A stretch of DNA of 23,735 nt from UBA1206 sp041672465 (GCA_041672465.1 JBAYZO010000024.1:1-23735); one strand, 5' to 3'; shown: positions 7,758 to 16,610, counted from the stretch's first letter. Notes: generated from the sequence alone by a model not told the origin. Numbers and translations are program-made.

Positions 7758-10217
7758 TTACGGCTGTCCGGATTCAAGCCCCCAAATGTTTTTCGCGTAC
7801 TCGCCCACGCTTCTGTCGGCGGCGAAGCCCCCCGCTTTTGAAATATTTATAAGCGCGGAGGCGTTCCACGCCATCTTATCGGCGTACTTTTTAAGCGCCG
7901 CCTCTCGCGCGTCGGAATAAAACGCGAAATCGGCAAGGCACATATACGGGTCGGAAACGCCATAGGAATAGAGCAGATAGTTCGCGATATCCGAAAAAGA
8001 CCTTGAGTTAAACCCTTTCTGGAGCGAGTCAATGGCGCTTTTAAGGTTTTCGTTCCTGTTGTAGTAAGAGGCGGAGGAATAGCCTTTCTTCCAAAGCTCG
8101 TCCACTTCGCTTGCGGTGTGGCCGAAGATAAACATATTATCCTCCCCCACCGCGGAGGCTATCTCGACGTTGGCGCCGTCAAGTGTGCCGATGGTGAGCG
8201 CGCCGTTTATCATAAACTTCATGTTGCCGGTTCCCGACGCCTCTTTCCCCGCGAGAGAAATCTGCTCGCTTAGCTCGGCGGCGGGGATAAGCCTTTCGGC
8301 AAGAGATACCGAATAATTTTCCAAAAACACAACTTTAAGCTTACCGCGGGCGACGGGGTTGTTGTCAATATCCTTTGCCAAAAAGCAGATAAACCTTATG
8401 ATATCTTTCGCGAAATAATAGCCCGGCGCCGCCTTTGCGCCGAAAATAAAGGTTTGGGGCGGGAAAACAAGATTTGGGTCTTCTTTCAGCCTCGCGTACA
8501 GGGAGGCGATGTTAAGCGCGTTCATAAGCTGCCGCTTGTATTCGTGGAGCCGCTTTACATGGACGTCAAAAATCGAGTCGGGGTCGATTATATTCCCCGT
8601 TTTCTTAGCAATATAATCCGCGAAATCCGCTTTATTTTGCCTTTTTATCTCGCCTATTCTTGAAAGCACCGAGCTGTCTTCGGCAAAAGCCGAAAAATCC
8701 TCGAGCAGCGCGGGGTTTTTAATAAAGCCGTCGCCTATACATTCGGCGATAAGGGAAGTAAGCCGGGGGTTTGACATACAGAGCCATCTCCGGTGGGCGA
8801 TTCCGTTTGTGACATTTGTAAGCTTGCCGGGGTACATATCGTCGAAATCCTTAAACACTCCCGCTTTAAGGATATCCGAGTGGAGCTTTGAAACTCCGTT
8901 TACGCTGTGGGAGCCGATAACCGAAAGGTTTGCCATTTTGACAAGCCCGTAAGACAAGGGCGCCATTCGGCTGATTTTATCCCAAAGCCCGGGGAAAGCC
9001 TCCCACGCCTCGTTGCAAAAACGGCGGTTTATCTCTTTAATTATCATATAAATGCGGGGGAGCTTTATCCTGAACAAATTCTCGTTCCAGCACTCCATCG
9101 CCTCCGGCAAAACCGTGTGGTTGGTGTAGGAAATGGTTTTGACCGTGATATCCCAAGCCTTTTCCCAAGGGTAGTTGTGGATATCCAAAAGTATGCGCAT
9201 GAGTTCCGGCACCGCCAGCGCGGGGTGGGTGTCGTTGATATGGATAGCGGTTTTGTCGGGCAGGGTGTCAAGGTTTCTGTAACGCGAGACATGGTGGGCG
9301 ACAATATTCTGGAGCGACGCGGAGACGAGAAAATACTGCTGGCTCAGCCTTAGCAGCTTGCCCTCGTGGTGGTTGTCGGCGGGGTAAAGCACCCGGGTGA
9401 GGGTTTCGGCGATAGCGCTTTCCTCAACCGCTTTCAAGTACTGCCCCTGTGAGAACGCTTCCATATTAAAATCGGTGAGCGCTCTTGCCTTCCAAAGCCG
9501 AAGCGGGGCTACGCCTTTTGAGGCGTAACCTGAAATCAGCATATCGCAGGGGACAGCCTCGACTTCCTCATATTCGGTGTGGACGATATCGAGGTGGTTG
9601 TTTTGCCAGACTTCCTCCACCCTGCCGCCAAGCCTTACTTTTACCGCCTTATCCTCGCGGGGGATAAGCCACGACTCGCCGTTTTGAAGCCACGCGTCGG
9701 GGAGCTCAAGCTGTTCGCCGTCGACAATGCGCTGTCTGAAAAGCCCGTATTCATAACAAATTGAATATCCCCGCGCAGGGAAACCGAGCGTGGCGAACGA
9801 ATCCATAAAACAGGCGGCGAGCCTGCCGAGCCCTCCGTTGCCCAACCCGGGGTCTTTTTCAAGCTCAAAAATCTCGTCGAGCGAAAAACCCATTTCGCCC
9901 AGCGCCGTCCTGTATTTTTCGGTCAGCCCAAGATTAAAGAGGTTATTTTTTAAAGAGGGCCCGACAAGAAACTCCATACAGAGGTAATTGACCTTCTTTT
10001 TCCCCCGGGAGCTGTTTTTTTCCTCAAAGCGCTGTTCCTCGGCGGCGAGAATATCCCGCACTGAAAGCGCGACCGCTTTATAAATCTGCTCTTTTGTCGC
10101 CTTGTCGACGGTCACGGCAAACAGCCTTGTTACCCGTTTCGCTATTTCGGCGTATATATCCCTTTCGGGGTAATTGTAATTGTTTTGGTGCTTTTGTGTT
10201 CCCTTATTGTTCTTCAA
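7758..10217 (-). CDS. glgP: glycogen/alpha-glucan phosphorylase
   Basis: The 819-residue protein has the usual phosphorylase length (GT35). It releases glucose 1-phosphate from non-reducing ends of glycogen using phosphate and pyridoxal phosphate. The PLP site EASGTGNMKFMINGALTIGT is intact, with the Schiff-base lysine at about K667. Other landmarks are YLCMEFLVGPSLKNNL, DPGLGNGGLGRLAACF, HINDTHPALAVPELMR and VKRLHEYKRQLMN. The start is a TTG at 10217, with an AAGGAG ribosome binding site seven bases before it; no ATG is better placed. It lies between glgA and the GH13 enzyme, so the operon carries both synthesis and breakdown. Identification is secure. Confidence 0.97.
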   Translation of the reverse strand: MKNNKGTQKHQNNYNYPERDIYAEIAKRVTRLFAVTVDKATKEQIYKAVALSVRDILAAEEQRFEEKNSSRGKKKVNYLCMEFLVGPSLKNNLFNLGLTEKYRTALGEMGFSLDEIFELEKDPGLGNGGLGRLAACFMDSFATLGFPARGYSICYEYGLFRQRIVDGEQLELPDAWLQNGESWLIPREDKAVKVRLGGRVEEVWQNNHLDIVHTEYEEVEAVPCDMLISGYASKGVAPLRLWKARALTDFNMEAFSQGQYLKAVEESAIAETLTRVLYPADNHHEGKLLRLSQQYFLVSASLQNIVAHHVSRYRNLDTLPDKTAIHINDTHPALAVPELMRILLDIHNYPWEKAWDITVKTISYTNHTVLPEAMECWNENLFRIKLPRIYMIIKEINRRFCNEAWEAFPGLWDKISRMAPLSYGLVKMANLSVIGSHSVNGVSKLHSDILKAGVFKDFDDMYPGKLTNVTNGIAHRRWLCMSNPRLTSLIAECIGDGFIKNPALLEDFSAFAEDSSVLSRIGEIKRQNKADFADYIAKKTGNIIDPDSIFDVHVKRLHEYKRQLMNALNIASLYARLKEDPNLVFPPQTFIFGAKAAPGYYFAKDIIRFICFLAKDIDNNPVARGKLKVVFLENYSVSLAERLIPAAELSEQISLAGKEASGTGNMKFMINGALTIGTLDGANVEIASAVGEDNMFIFGHTASEVDELWKKGYSSASYYNRNENLKSAIDSLQKGFNSRSFSDIANYLLYSYGVSDPYMCLADFAFYSDAREAALKKYADKMAWNASALINISKAGGFAADRSVGEYAKNIWGLESGQP

Positions 10218-10252
10218 ATATCTTCTCCTTTTAACGGCTTTTGTTTATTTTT

Positions 10253-11683
10253 TTATCCGTACAGTCTTTTTATATATTCCCTTGCCGACTTTTTCCAAGA
10301 AAAATCCCATTTCATAACGGTTTTTACAAGACAGTCCCATTTTTCCCCGTCGCGGTAGTATTCCTTGGCGCGGTCGGCGGCGTTAAAGAGTTCCCACGCG
10401 GAATACGGGGCGAAGGTAAAGCCGTTGCCGCCGCCCTCCCAGCCGACGTCTTTTATCGAATCGTAAAGCCCCCCCGTCTCCCTGACGACAGGCACCATGC
10501 CGTAGCGGCAGGCGATCATTTGCGCGAGCCCGCAGGGTTCCGACTGGGACGGCATTATAAGGGCGTCGCCTCCGGCGTAGATCTTTTTTGAAAGGTCTTT
10601 GTCAAAGGCTATCACCGACGCCACTTTGTCGGGGTATTTTTCCGAAAGCCGGGTAAAAAAGTTTTCGTAGTAATAGTCGCCTTTGCCGAGCACCGCGAGC
10701 TGAACGTCCCCGCGGAGTATATCATCGGCGGCAAGGGCGAGAAGGTCAAGCCCCTTGTGGTCGGCAAGCCGCGACACCACGGCGAAGAGAAGCGTCTTAG
10801 GCTTTGCCGGGAGCCCGAGAAGGTTTTGCAAATAAGCCTTGTTTTGGGCTTTTAAAGCCGGGTTTTTAAAGGTATAGTTAAAGGGGATTTCCCTGTCCTT
10901 GCCCGGGTTGTAATAGTTCCGGTCAATGCCGTTGAGAATTCCCGTTATCTTGCCGCTGTTTTGCTCAAGCGCGTAGTGGAGGCCGTGGGAAAACCTCGGC
11001 GACAGGATTTCCTTGGCGTAGGTGGGCGAGACGGTCGAGACGCTGTCCGCGCAGACAATCGCCCCTTTCATAAGGTTAAGGTCGCCGTTGTACTCCATCA
11101 CCCTCCCCTCATCGGGCGTAAGGCCGAGAATGTCTTCCAATATTCCCGTTCCGTAAACGCCCTGATAGGCGATATTATGTATTGTAAACACCGCTTTAAT
11201 GCCCGAATAACCCTCTTTTGCGGCATACTTCCGTTTTAGATATACCACCGAAAGAGCGCTCTGCCAGTCATGGGCATGGAGGATATCCGGGAAAAACCCA
11301 ATGTGGGGGAGGATTTCCAGCGCCGCCTTTGAAAAAAAGGCAAACCGCTCGCCGTCGTCATAACTGCCGTAAAACGAGGGGCGGTTGAAATAATATTCGT
11401 TGTCGAGAAAATAATATGTAACCCCCTTTTTTTCAAGCGAAAATATCCCGCAGTATTGGTTCCGCCAAGAAAGCGGCACATATATCTCCCCTAACTTTTT
11501 CATTCGGGAGGTATGCTTTTTTTCGGTCTTGGTGTAAAGCGGAATAACAACCCGCACATCGGCTTTCTCGCCGTATTCTTTTTTCAGCGCTTCGGGGAGA
11601 GAGCCGATCACATCCCCCAGCCCGCCCGACGAGGCGAAAGGGTGACATTCCGAGGCGACAAATAAAATTTTTTTCATATTCAT
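10253..11683 (-). CDS. glgA: glycogen synthase (ADP-glucose, GT5)
   Basis: The 476-residue protein has the usual GlgA length. It adds glucose from ADP-glucose to alpha-1,4 chains. It shows ILFVASECHPF at the N terminus, DILHAHDWQSAL, FTIHNIAYQG, NGIDRNYYNPG, VSRLADHKGLDLL and the nucleotide-sugar site SEPCGLAQMIACRYG followed by VPVVRETGGLYDSI. The N-terminal KTGGL-type loop reads SSGGLGDVIGSLP (Ser18 and Ser19 in place of Lys-Thr), so the lysine that contacts ADP-glucose in E. coli GlgA is missing. An A/G-rich AAGGGGGG ribosome binding site lies about 13 bases before the ATG; the ATG two codons later is an alternative. It is 46 bp downstream of glgD. Identification is secure despite the substitution. 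Confidence 0.96.
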   Translation of the reverse strand: MNMKKILFVASECHPFASSGGLGDVIGSLPEALKKEYGEKADVRVVIPLYTKTEKKHTSRMKKLGEIYVPLSWRNQYCGIFSLEKKGVTYYFLDNEYYFNRPSFYGSYDDGERFAFFSKAALEILPHIGFFPDILHAHDWQSALSVVYLKRKYAAKEGYSGIKAVFTIHNIAYQGVYGTGILEDILGLTPDEGRVMEYNGDLNLMKGAIVCADSVSTVSPTYAKEILSPRFSHGLHYALEQNSGKITGILNGIDRNYYNPGKDREIPFNYTFKNPALKAQNKAYLQNLLGLPAKPKTLLFAVVSRLADHKGLDLLALAADDILRGDVQLAVLGKGDYYYENFFTRLSEKYPDKVASVIAFDKDLSKKIYAGGDALIMPSQSEPCGLAQMIACRYGMVPVVRETGGLYDSIKDVGWEGGGNGFTFAPYSAWELFNAADRAKEYYRDGEKWDCLVKTVMKWDFSWKKSAREYIKRLYG

Positions 11684-11729
11684 ATGTTTATGTAAACCCC
11701 CCTTTTGTCTTTCAATAAATATTTACAGG

Positions 11730-12860
11730 CTAAATCTGAATATATTTGCCTATATAAAACGGGTGAGTCTCATGCCCGGACAGCGTTCTGCCGTCGCGGA
11801 TAACGGCGTTTTTGTCGGTTATGACGGCGTTTAGCGTTACGTTTTCGCCGATAATCGTGTCCTGCATTAAAATTGAGTTTTTAATAACGGAGTTCTTCCC
11901 CACGCTTACCCCGCGGAACACCACCGAGTTTTCAACCGCTCCGTTTATAACGCAGCCGTCCGCGATAAGGGATGAAGTTACCCGGGCGGAATCCGAATAA
12001 ACGGCGGGGGGTGAGTTGCGGACTTTGGTGAGGACAGGTCTTCCGCTCACGCCGAACAGGTTTTTGCGGACGGTTTCGTCAAGGAGATCCATATTGCACA
12101 TATAATAAGCCTGCATTGAGTTTATCGTGGCGAAATAGCCGCCGTGGCGGTAAACGCGGAAGTTTTTCACCGGGGCGTTTTTGCGGACTACATCCTTGAC
12201 AAACGAGTTGTAGTTATACGCGATCGCCTCCGACACAAAGCTTTCTAAAAACCTGCGGTTTATCACCCAGATATTGGTGCAGATATCGGCGTACCCGCCC
12301 GCCGGCGCGGAGTATTCGGAAATTGCGATAAGCCTGCCGTCGCCGTCGCTTTCCACCGTAACCATATCGCCGGCGCCGTTCGGGGTGAGGTACATGCTCT
12401 TAACCATAAGAGTGGCGTCCGCCCCCGTTGAAATATGATTCTCTATAAGCTCCACAAGGTCGATATTGCAAATCACGTCGCAGTCGCTAAGCACGACATA
12501 GTCTTCGGTACAGCCGGTTATAAACGACATTATATTCTTAAGCGCCTCCAGCCGGGTGGTATAGAGAAAGTTTTGGGGGTTGGCGAAAGCCGTGATATAG
12601 GGCGGGAGTATTTGGATCCCCCCCGCGCGGCGGGCGAGATCCCAGTCCTTGCCCGAACCCAAGTGGTCCATAAGCGACTGATAGTTATAGTGGGTTATTA
12701 CCCCCACATGGTTTATGCCGCTGTTCACCATATTTGAGAGCGTGAAATCAATAAGCCGATAACGCGAACCGAAAGGCACCGACGCCATTGTGCGGTGATG
12801 GGTGAGTTCCGGCACGTTTTTGTCATGGATATTAGAAAATATTATGCCTACAACCGTCAT
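11730..12860 (-). CDS. glgD: glucose-1-phosphate adenylyltransferase subunit GlgD
   Basis: This is the second ADP-glucose pyrophosphorylase subunit, typical of Firmicutes. It pairs with GlgC and modifies its activity. The sequence begins MTVVGIIFSNIHDK, followed by PELTHHRTMASVPFGSRYRLIDF and LSNMVNSGINHVGV. The catalytic GGxGxRL loop of GlgC is absent, as expected for GlgD. The C-terminal half is the left-handed beta-helix seen as hexapeptide-like runs (GVSVGKNSVIKNSILM). The preferred start is the ATG at 12860 (376 residues): it overlaps the glgC stop as ATGA and has AAGGAG eight bases upstream. An upstream GTG at 12869 would lie on top of that ribosome binding site. Confidence 0.95.
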   Translation of the reverse strand: MTVVGIIFSNIHDKNVPELTHHRTMASVPFGSRYRLIDFTLSNMVNSGINHVGVITHYNYQSLMDHLGSGKDWDLARRAGGIQILPPYITAFANPQNFLYTTRLEALKNIMSFITGCTEDYVVLSDCDVICNIDLVELIENHISTGADATLMVKSMYLTPNGAGDMVTVESDGDGRLIAISEYSAPAGGYADICTNIWVINRRFLESFVSEAIAYNYNSFVKDVVRKNAPVKNFRVYRHGGYFATINSMQAYYMCNMDLLDETVRKNLFGVSGRPVLTKVRNSPPAVYSDSARVTSSLIADGCVINGAVENSVVFRGVSVGKNSVIKNSILMQDTIIGENVTLNAVITDKNAVIRDGRTLSGHETHPFYIGKYIQI

Positions 12861-14080
12861 TGTCCGCACTCCTTAGCAAGTAAAGTTTCGTTTATATATT
12901 CCTCGCCCGCGCTTACGTCATCGGGGATGATGGCAAACGGCGGAATACACAGCTCGCCCCCCACAAGGGTTATTCCCTTTGAAATTTCCTTCGGGCGGCC
13001 GATCATGGCGCCCTCGCCCACATTTGTGCCGAAATCGATTATCGAGTAGTTGACCGCGGCGTTTCTCCCTATAGTGACGTCGCTCATTATCACCGAATCG
13101 CAGACAAAGCCGCCTTTTTCTACCTTGACGCCGCTTGACAGCACCGAGTTTTCCACCCTGCCGAAAATCTCGCAGCCCTCGTTGATGAGCGAGTTTACCA
13201 CATAGGCGTTCTCCCCCATATAATGGGGCGGGTCGGCGTAGTTTCGGGAATAAATCCGCCATGACCTGTCGTTGAGGTCAAACTTCGGCCTTTCGCCGAG
13301 AAGGTCCATGTTTGACTCCCACAGCGACTGCACGGTGCCGACGTCTTTCCAGTACCCGCCAAACGGATAGGCGAACAGTTTTTCGCCGTTTTTAAGCATA
13401 TCGGGTATTATGTTTTTGCCGAAATCGTTGTCGCTTGATGCGTTTTGCTCGTCGTCCTCAAGGTATTTCATAAGAAGCCCCGCGGAAAAAATATACACAC
13501 CCATGCTCGCGGTGGTGGAGGAGGAGTTTTTGGGCTTTTCCTCAAACTTATATATCCTGCCGTCCTTGCGCGCCGACATTATGCCAAAGCGTTCCGTCTC
13601 TTCCGGGGAGACCTCAATTACGGCGATAGTACAACCCGCTCCGCTTTTTTTATGGAAACTCAGCATGGCGCGGTAATCCATTTTATATATATGGTCGCCC
13701 GACAAAATAAGTACATACTCGGGCGAATACCGCTTGATAAAGCGAAGGTTCTGGTATATGGCGTTGGCGGTTCCCGAATACCAGTCGGCGCGGTGGGCTC
13801 CCTGATACGGCGGGAGGACGACAATCCCCCCGAAACTGCGGTCGAGGTCCCACGGCTTGCCGTTGCCTATATACTCGTTGAGCATAAGCGGCTGATACTG
13901 GGTGAGCACCCCAACGGTGTCGATGCCGGAATTAATACAGTTGGAAAGGGGAAAATCAATTATTTTATACTTGCCGCCGAAAGTAACGGCGGGCTTGGCG
14001 GTCTTTTCGGTGAGCAGCCTCAGCCTGCTCCCCTGCCCGCCGGCGAGGAGCATCGCCACGCATTCTTTTTTCTTTGCCAT
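12857..14080 (-). CDS. glgC: glucose-1-phosphate adenylyltransferase catalytic subunit
   Basis: The 407-residue enzyme makes ADP-glucose from ATP and glucose 1-phosphate, the committed step of glycogen synthesis. The nucleotide loop GGQGSRL (about 14-20), KTAKPAVTFGGKYKIIDFPLSNC, SGDHIYKMDY (about 127-136), EEKPKNSSSTTASMGVY and YWKDVGT are all intact, followed by a beta-helix tail. I chose the ATG at 14080, which has AAGGATGG eight bases upstream; the longer frame starting at 14122 adds 14 unlikely residues and ignores this site. It is 76 bp after glgB and overlaps glgD by four bases. Identification is secure. Confidence 0.96.
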   Translation of the reverse strand: MAKKKECVAMLLAGGQGSRLRLLTEKTAKPAVTFGGKYKIIDFPLSNCINSGIDTVGVLTQYQPLMLNEYIGNGKPWDLDRSFGGIVVLPPYQGAHRADWYSGTANAIYQNLRFIKRYSPEYVLILSGDHIYKMDYRAMLSFHKKSGAGCTIAVIEVSPEETERFGIMSARKDGRIYKFEEKPKNSSSTTASMGVYIFSAGLLMKYLEDDEQNASSDNDFGKNIIPDMLKNGEKLFAYPFGGYWKDVGTVQSLWESNMDLLGERPKFDLNDRSWRIYSRNYADPPHYMGENAYVVNSLINEGCEIFGRVENSVLSSGVKVEKGGFVCDSVIMSDVTIGRNAAVNYSIIDFGTNVGEGAMIGRPKEISKGITLVGGELCIPPFAIIPDDVSAGEEYINETLLAKECGQ

Positions 14081-14156
14081 GACTATGACCATCCTTTCTA
14101 AGCGTAAAGCGGCCTTTGCCAAGTTTGTTTTGGTTATATATTTCTATACTGCGGAA

Positions 14157-16163
14157 TTACTTTTTCCTTTCCCTTGCCGTTTCGGGGTTTGGTTTTTCTT
14201 TTGCTTTTGTTTTTGCTTTTGATGTTATTTTTAAGAAAAACGCCGAGAGCGGGGGCATTTCAAGGGTTAAGAGGGGCTTTTCGCCCTCGCCTCGGAGTTC
14301 GGCGGCAAGCGGTTTTACGGTTTTGCCCTTTGCTCCGAACGCGGGGGAGGTGGCGAAAACCTCCCGGTAAATTCCCGGCTGACTTACCGGGAAGATATAT
14401 TTTTTATTTATCGGCGAAAAATTAAAAGCGCAAACGACCCGCCCGCCTTTTTCGCTTACCCGCTCAAACGCGAACAGGCTGTCTTCCCTGCTGTCGGCGT
14501 CAAGCCATAAAAAACCGCTTGAGTCGCCGTCAAGCTCAAAAAGCTCGGGGGTTTCTTTATAAAAAAAGTTAAGGCTTTTCACATATTCCCGCATATCTTT
14601 ATGGGCGGGGTAGTTCAGCATAAACCATTCCAGCCCCGATTCATAATCCCATTCCCGGAACTGGGCGAATTCCGACCCCATAAACAAAAGCTTCTTCCCC
14701 GGGTGGGCGTACATCCACGCCAAAAATGTCTTCATACCGGAAAACTTCTGGTCGTAACTGCCGAACATTTTATCAATAAGGGACTTTTTGCCGTGGACGA
14801 CCTCGTCGTGGGAGATTGGGTTGATATAGTTTTCCGAAAAAGCGTAGGCGGTGGAAAAAGTCATCGTGTTGTGAATATGCGGCCGGGAATTAAAGTCACT
14901 GCCGATATAGCTCAAAGCGTCGTTCATCCAGCCCATGTTCCACTTTAGGTTAAAGCCAAGCCCGCGCGACTTTGTGACATACGGGTAAGCGGTGGATTCC
15001 TCGGCTATCATAAGGGCGTCGGGGAAGGATTTCTTAACCGCCTTGTTTAAGTCTTTAAAAAACGACACCGACTGGATATTTATGTTGCCGCCGTCTGGGT
15101 TGGGGTTCCACTCGCCGGGCTCCCGCCCGTAGTCCAAATAAAGCATTGACGCAACCGCGTCAACCCGCAAGCCGTCTATGTGGTATTTGTCAAGCCAGAA
15201 CAGCGCGTTTGAGATTAGAAAAGACCGTATTTCGTTCCTCCCGACGTCAAAAGCGCGGGTTCCCCAGCCCTTGTGCTCCATTCGGTCGCTGCCCTGATAT
15301 TCATAAAGCGGCGAGCCATCAAACTCAAAAAGCCCGTGAATGTCTTTGGGGAAATGCGACGGAACCCAGTCGAGTATTACGCCTATGCCTTTTTTGTGGA
15401 AAGTCTCGACAAAAGCCATAAAGTCCTCGGGCGTGCCGAAGCGCGACGTGGGGGCGAAGTAGCCGCAGGTCTGGTACCCCCACGACCCGTCAAACGGGTG
15501 CTCCGCGACGGGGAGGATTTCAATATGCGTATACCCCATTTCGCGGAGATATTCGGAGAGCTCCCCGGCAAGCGCGGAATATGAGAGATAACCGCCGTCC
15601 TCCCCCCTCTTCCATGAGCCTAAATGAACCTCGTAAATATTTATGGGATAAGGCGGTGGAACGTCCCGGGAAAGAGAGGCGGCAAGGGTTTTTCGAGACG
15701 CCAGATAATTATATTCATCCTCCGACCACTCATAGCCGTCAAGCGAATAAAAAAGAGAAGCGGTATTAAGCTTTGTCTCTGAATAAAACGCGTATGGATC
15801 GGCCTTGTAGACAAGCTTTTCCCCCCGCTTTATTAAAAATTTATACCTCCGCTCGCCGTCTTTTTTTTCCGCGAAAGCGGAATTTTTATCAAGAAAAACC
15901 GCCCAAACGCCGTTTTCCGTGGTTTTTTCCATTTGGCAGGAGGTGTCCCAGCCGTTAAAATCCCCGGCGAGGTAAACCATATCCGCCCCGGGCGCCCAAG
16001 TGCGGAAAACAAAGCCGCCCTCTGTTTTATGGCAACCGAAATAATCATAGGATTTAAAGTTTGTCCCCTGATGAAACAAATACTCGGCCGTTTTGTCGGA
16101 AACGTCTCCGCGGCTTTCGGCAAAAGGTTTTTCCCCGAGTGTGTTTTGTTTTTGCTTTATCAT
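14157..16163 (-). CDS. glgB: 1,4-alpha-glucan branching enzyme
   Basis: The 668-residue GH13 enzyme creates alpha-1,6 branches in glycogen. An N-terminal CBM48-like module (FVFRTWAPGADMVYLAGDFNGW) precedes the barrel, which has EVHLGSWKR, WVPSHF, DGLRVDAV (nucleophile near D335), IAEEST (acid/base near E388) and SHDEVVHGKKSL (near D453). The C terminus ends in a Lys/Pro-rich tail (KTKAKEKPNPE). The preferred start is the ATG at 16163, with AAAGGAATGG about eight bases upstream, as for glgC. The ATG four codons earlier (16175) would sit directly on the ribosome binding site. It is the first gene of the glycogen operon and lies immediately after a triplicated 117-bp repeat. Confidence 0.95.
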   Translation of the reverse strand: MIKQKQNTLGEKPFAESRGDVSDKTAEYLFHQGTNFKSYDYFGCHKTEGGFVFRTWAPGADMVYLAGDFNGWDTSCQMEKTTENGVWAVFLDKNSAFAEKKDGERRYKFLIKRGEKLVYKADPYAFYSETKLNTASLFYSLDGYEWSEDEYNYLASRKTLAASLSRDVPPPYPINIYEVHLGSWKRGEDGGYLSYSALAGELSEYLREMGYTHIEILPVAEHPFDGSWGYQTCGYFAPTSRFGTPEDFMAFVETFHKKGIGVILDWVPSHFPKDIHGLFEFDGSPLYEYQGSDRMEHKGWGTRAFDVGRNEIRSFLISNALFWLDKYHIDGLRVDAVASMLYLDYGREPGEWNPNPDGGNINIQSVSFFKDLNKAVKKSFPDALMIAEESTAYPYVTKSRGLGFNLKWNMGWMNDALSYIGSDFNSRPHIHNTMTFSTAYAFSENYINPISHDEVVHGKKSLIDKMFGSYDQKFSGMKTFLAWMYAHPGKKLLFMGSEFAQFREWDYESGLEWFMLNYPAHKDMREYVKSLNFFYKETPELFELDGDSSGFLWLDADSREDSLFAFERVSEKGGRVVCAFNFSPINKKYIFPVSQPGIYREVFATSPAFGAKGKTVKPLAAELRGEGEKPLLTLEMPPLSAFFLKITSKAKTKAKEKPNPETARERKK

Positions 16164-16170
16164 TTTAATG

Positions 16171-16521
16171 ACCATTCCTTTTGCAGCTGAGTTTGAAGTT
16201 TGTTTCGGTCGCGTCCTTCGCGATTCGCGTCATTCTGCCCGATGCGAAAGAAACAAACTTCGGGATTGAAAGTTTATCTTTCAATCTACCATTCCTTTTG
16301 CAGCTGAGTTTGAAGTTTGTTTCGGTCGCGTCCTTCGCGATTCGCGTCATTCTGCCTGACGCGAAAGAAACAAACTTCGGGATTGAAAGTTTATCTTTCA
16401 ATCTACCATTCCTTTTGCAGCTGAGTTTGAAGTTTGTTTCGGTCGCGTCCTTCGCGATTCGCGTCATTCTGCCTGATGCGAAAGAAACAAACTTCGGGAT
16501 TGAAAGTTTATCTTTCAATCT
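16171..16521. repeat. three tandem copies of a 117-bp palindrome-rich repeat
   Basis: Copies lie at 16171-16287, 16288-16404 and 16405-16521. They differ only at two offsets (16240/16357/16474 and 16243/16360/16477), so they arose recently or are kept alike. Each copy holds two dyads. The first is GAAGTTTGTTTC and GAAACAAACTTC, 12-bp arms framing a 67-bp core (16195-16261 in the first copy), with an inner TTCGC/GCGAA match. The second is a 9-bp hairpin GATTGAAAG-TTTAT-CTTTCAATC (16264-16286). Because 117 is a multiple of three, both strands stay open through all copies. On the - strand each copy also carries an AAAAGGA Shine-Dalgarno-like sequence; the copy next to glgB supplies the real one. 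No transposase is nearby. Confidence 0.97.
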
Positions 16522-16544
16522 TTTTTAATTATTTTAATTGAAAA

Positions 16545-16573
16545 ATAGTTAAAAATCAAGCGAAATTTGTCAA
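16545..16573 (-). promoter_or_regulatory. candidate promoter of the glycogen operon
   Basis: On the - strand a perfect -35 box TTGACA (16568-16573) is followed after 17 bases by AACTAT (16545-16550), a poor -10 box (3 of 6). If used, transcription would start near 16538 and run through all three 117-bp repeats before glgB, giving a leader of about 375 bases. Confidence 0.45.
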
Positions 16574-16610
16574 AATAATACAAGCGCCGGCTAATTTTTA
16601 CAAGCGGCGC
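16570..16610 (-). terminator. probable terminator of the WG-repeat gene
   Basis: On the - strand GCGCCG and CGGCGC (16605-16610 with 16584-16589) pair, with two more inner pairs after a bulge. The stem is followed by TTGTATTATTTTG. The T-run is interrupted, so strength is uncertain. It lies about 55 bp after the stop. Confidence 0.5.

Noticed and set aside
12861..12869. GTG start for glgD
   Set aside because: It overlaps the AAGGAG ribosome binding site; the ATG at 12860 has correct spacing and the ATGA overlap seen elsewhere in this operon.
13445..14101. 218-residue + strand ORF
   Set aside because: It is the reverse shadow of glgC, which is certain from its motifs.
14081..14122. Longer glgC start
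   Set aside because: It would place the true ribosome binding site inside the coding region and add non-conserved residues.
16171..16521. CRISPR array
   Set aside because: Units are directly adjacent with no variable spacers, are far too long for CRISPR repeats, and no cas gene is present.
16165..16528. Overlapping ORFs of about 115 residues on both strands with 39-residue repeats
   Set aside because: They exist because the 117-bp repeat is a multiple of three and lacks stops on both strands. They are not annotated as genes; only the - strand frame is kept as a speculative leader-peptide finding.
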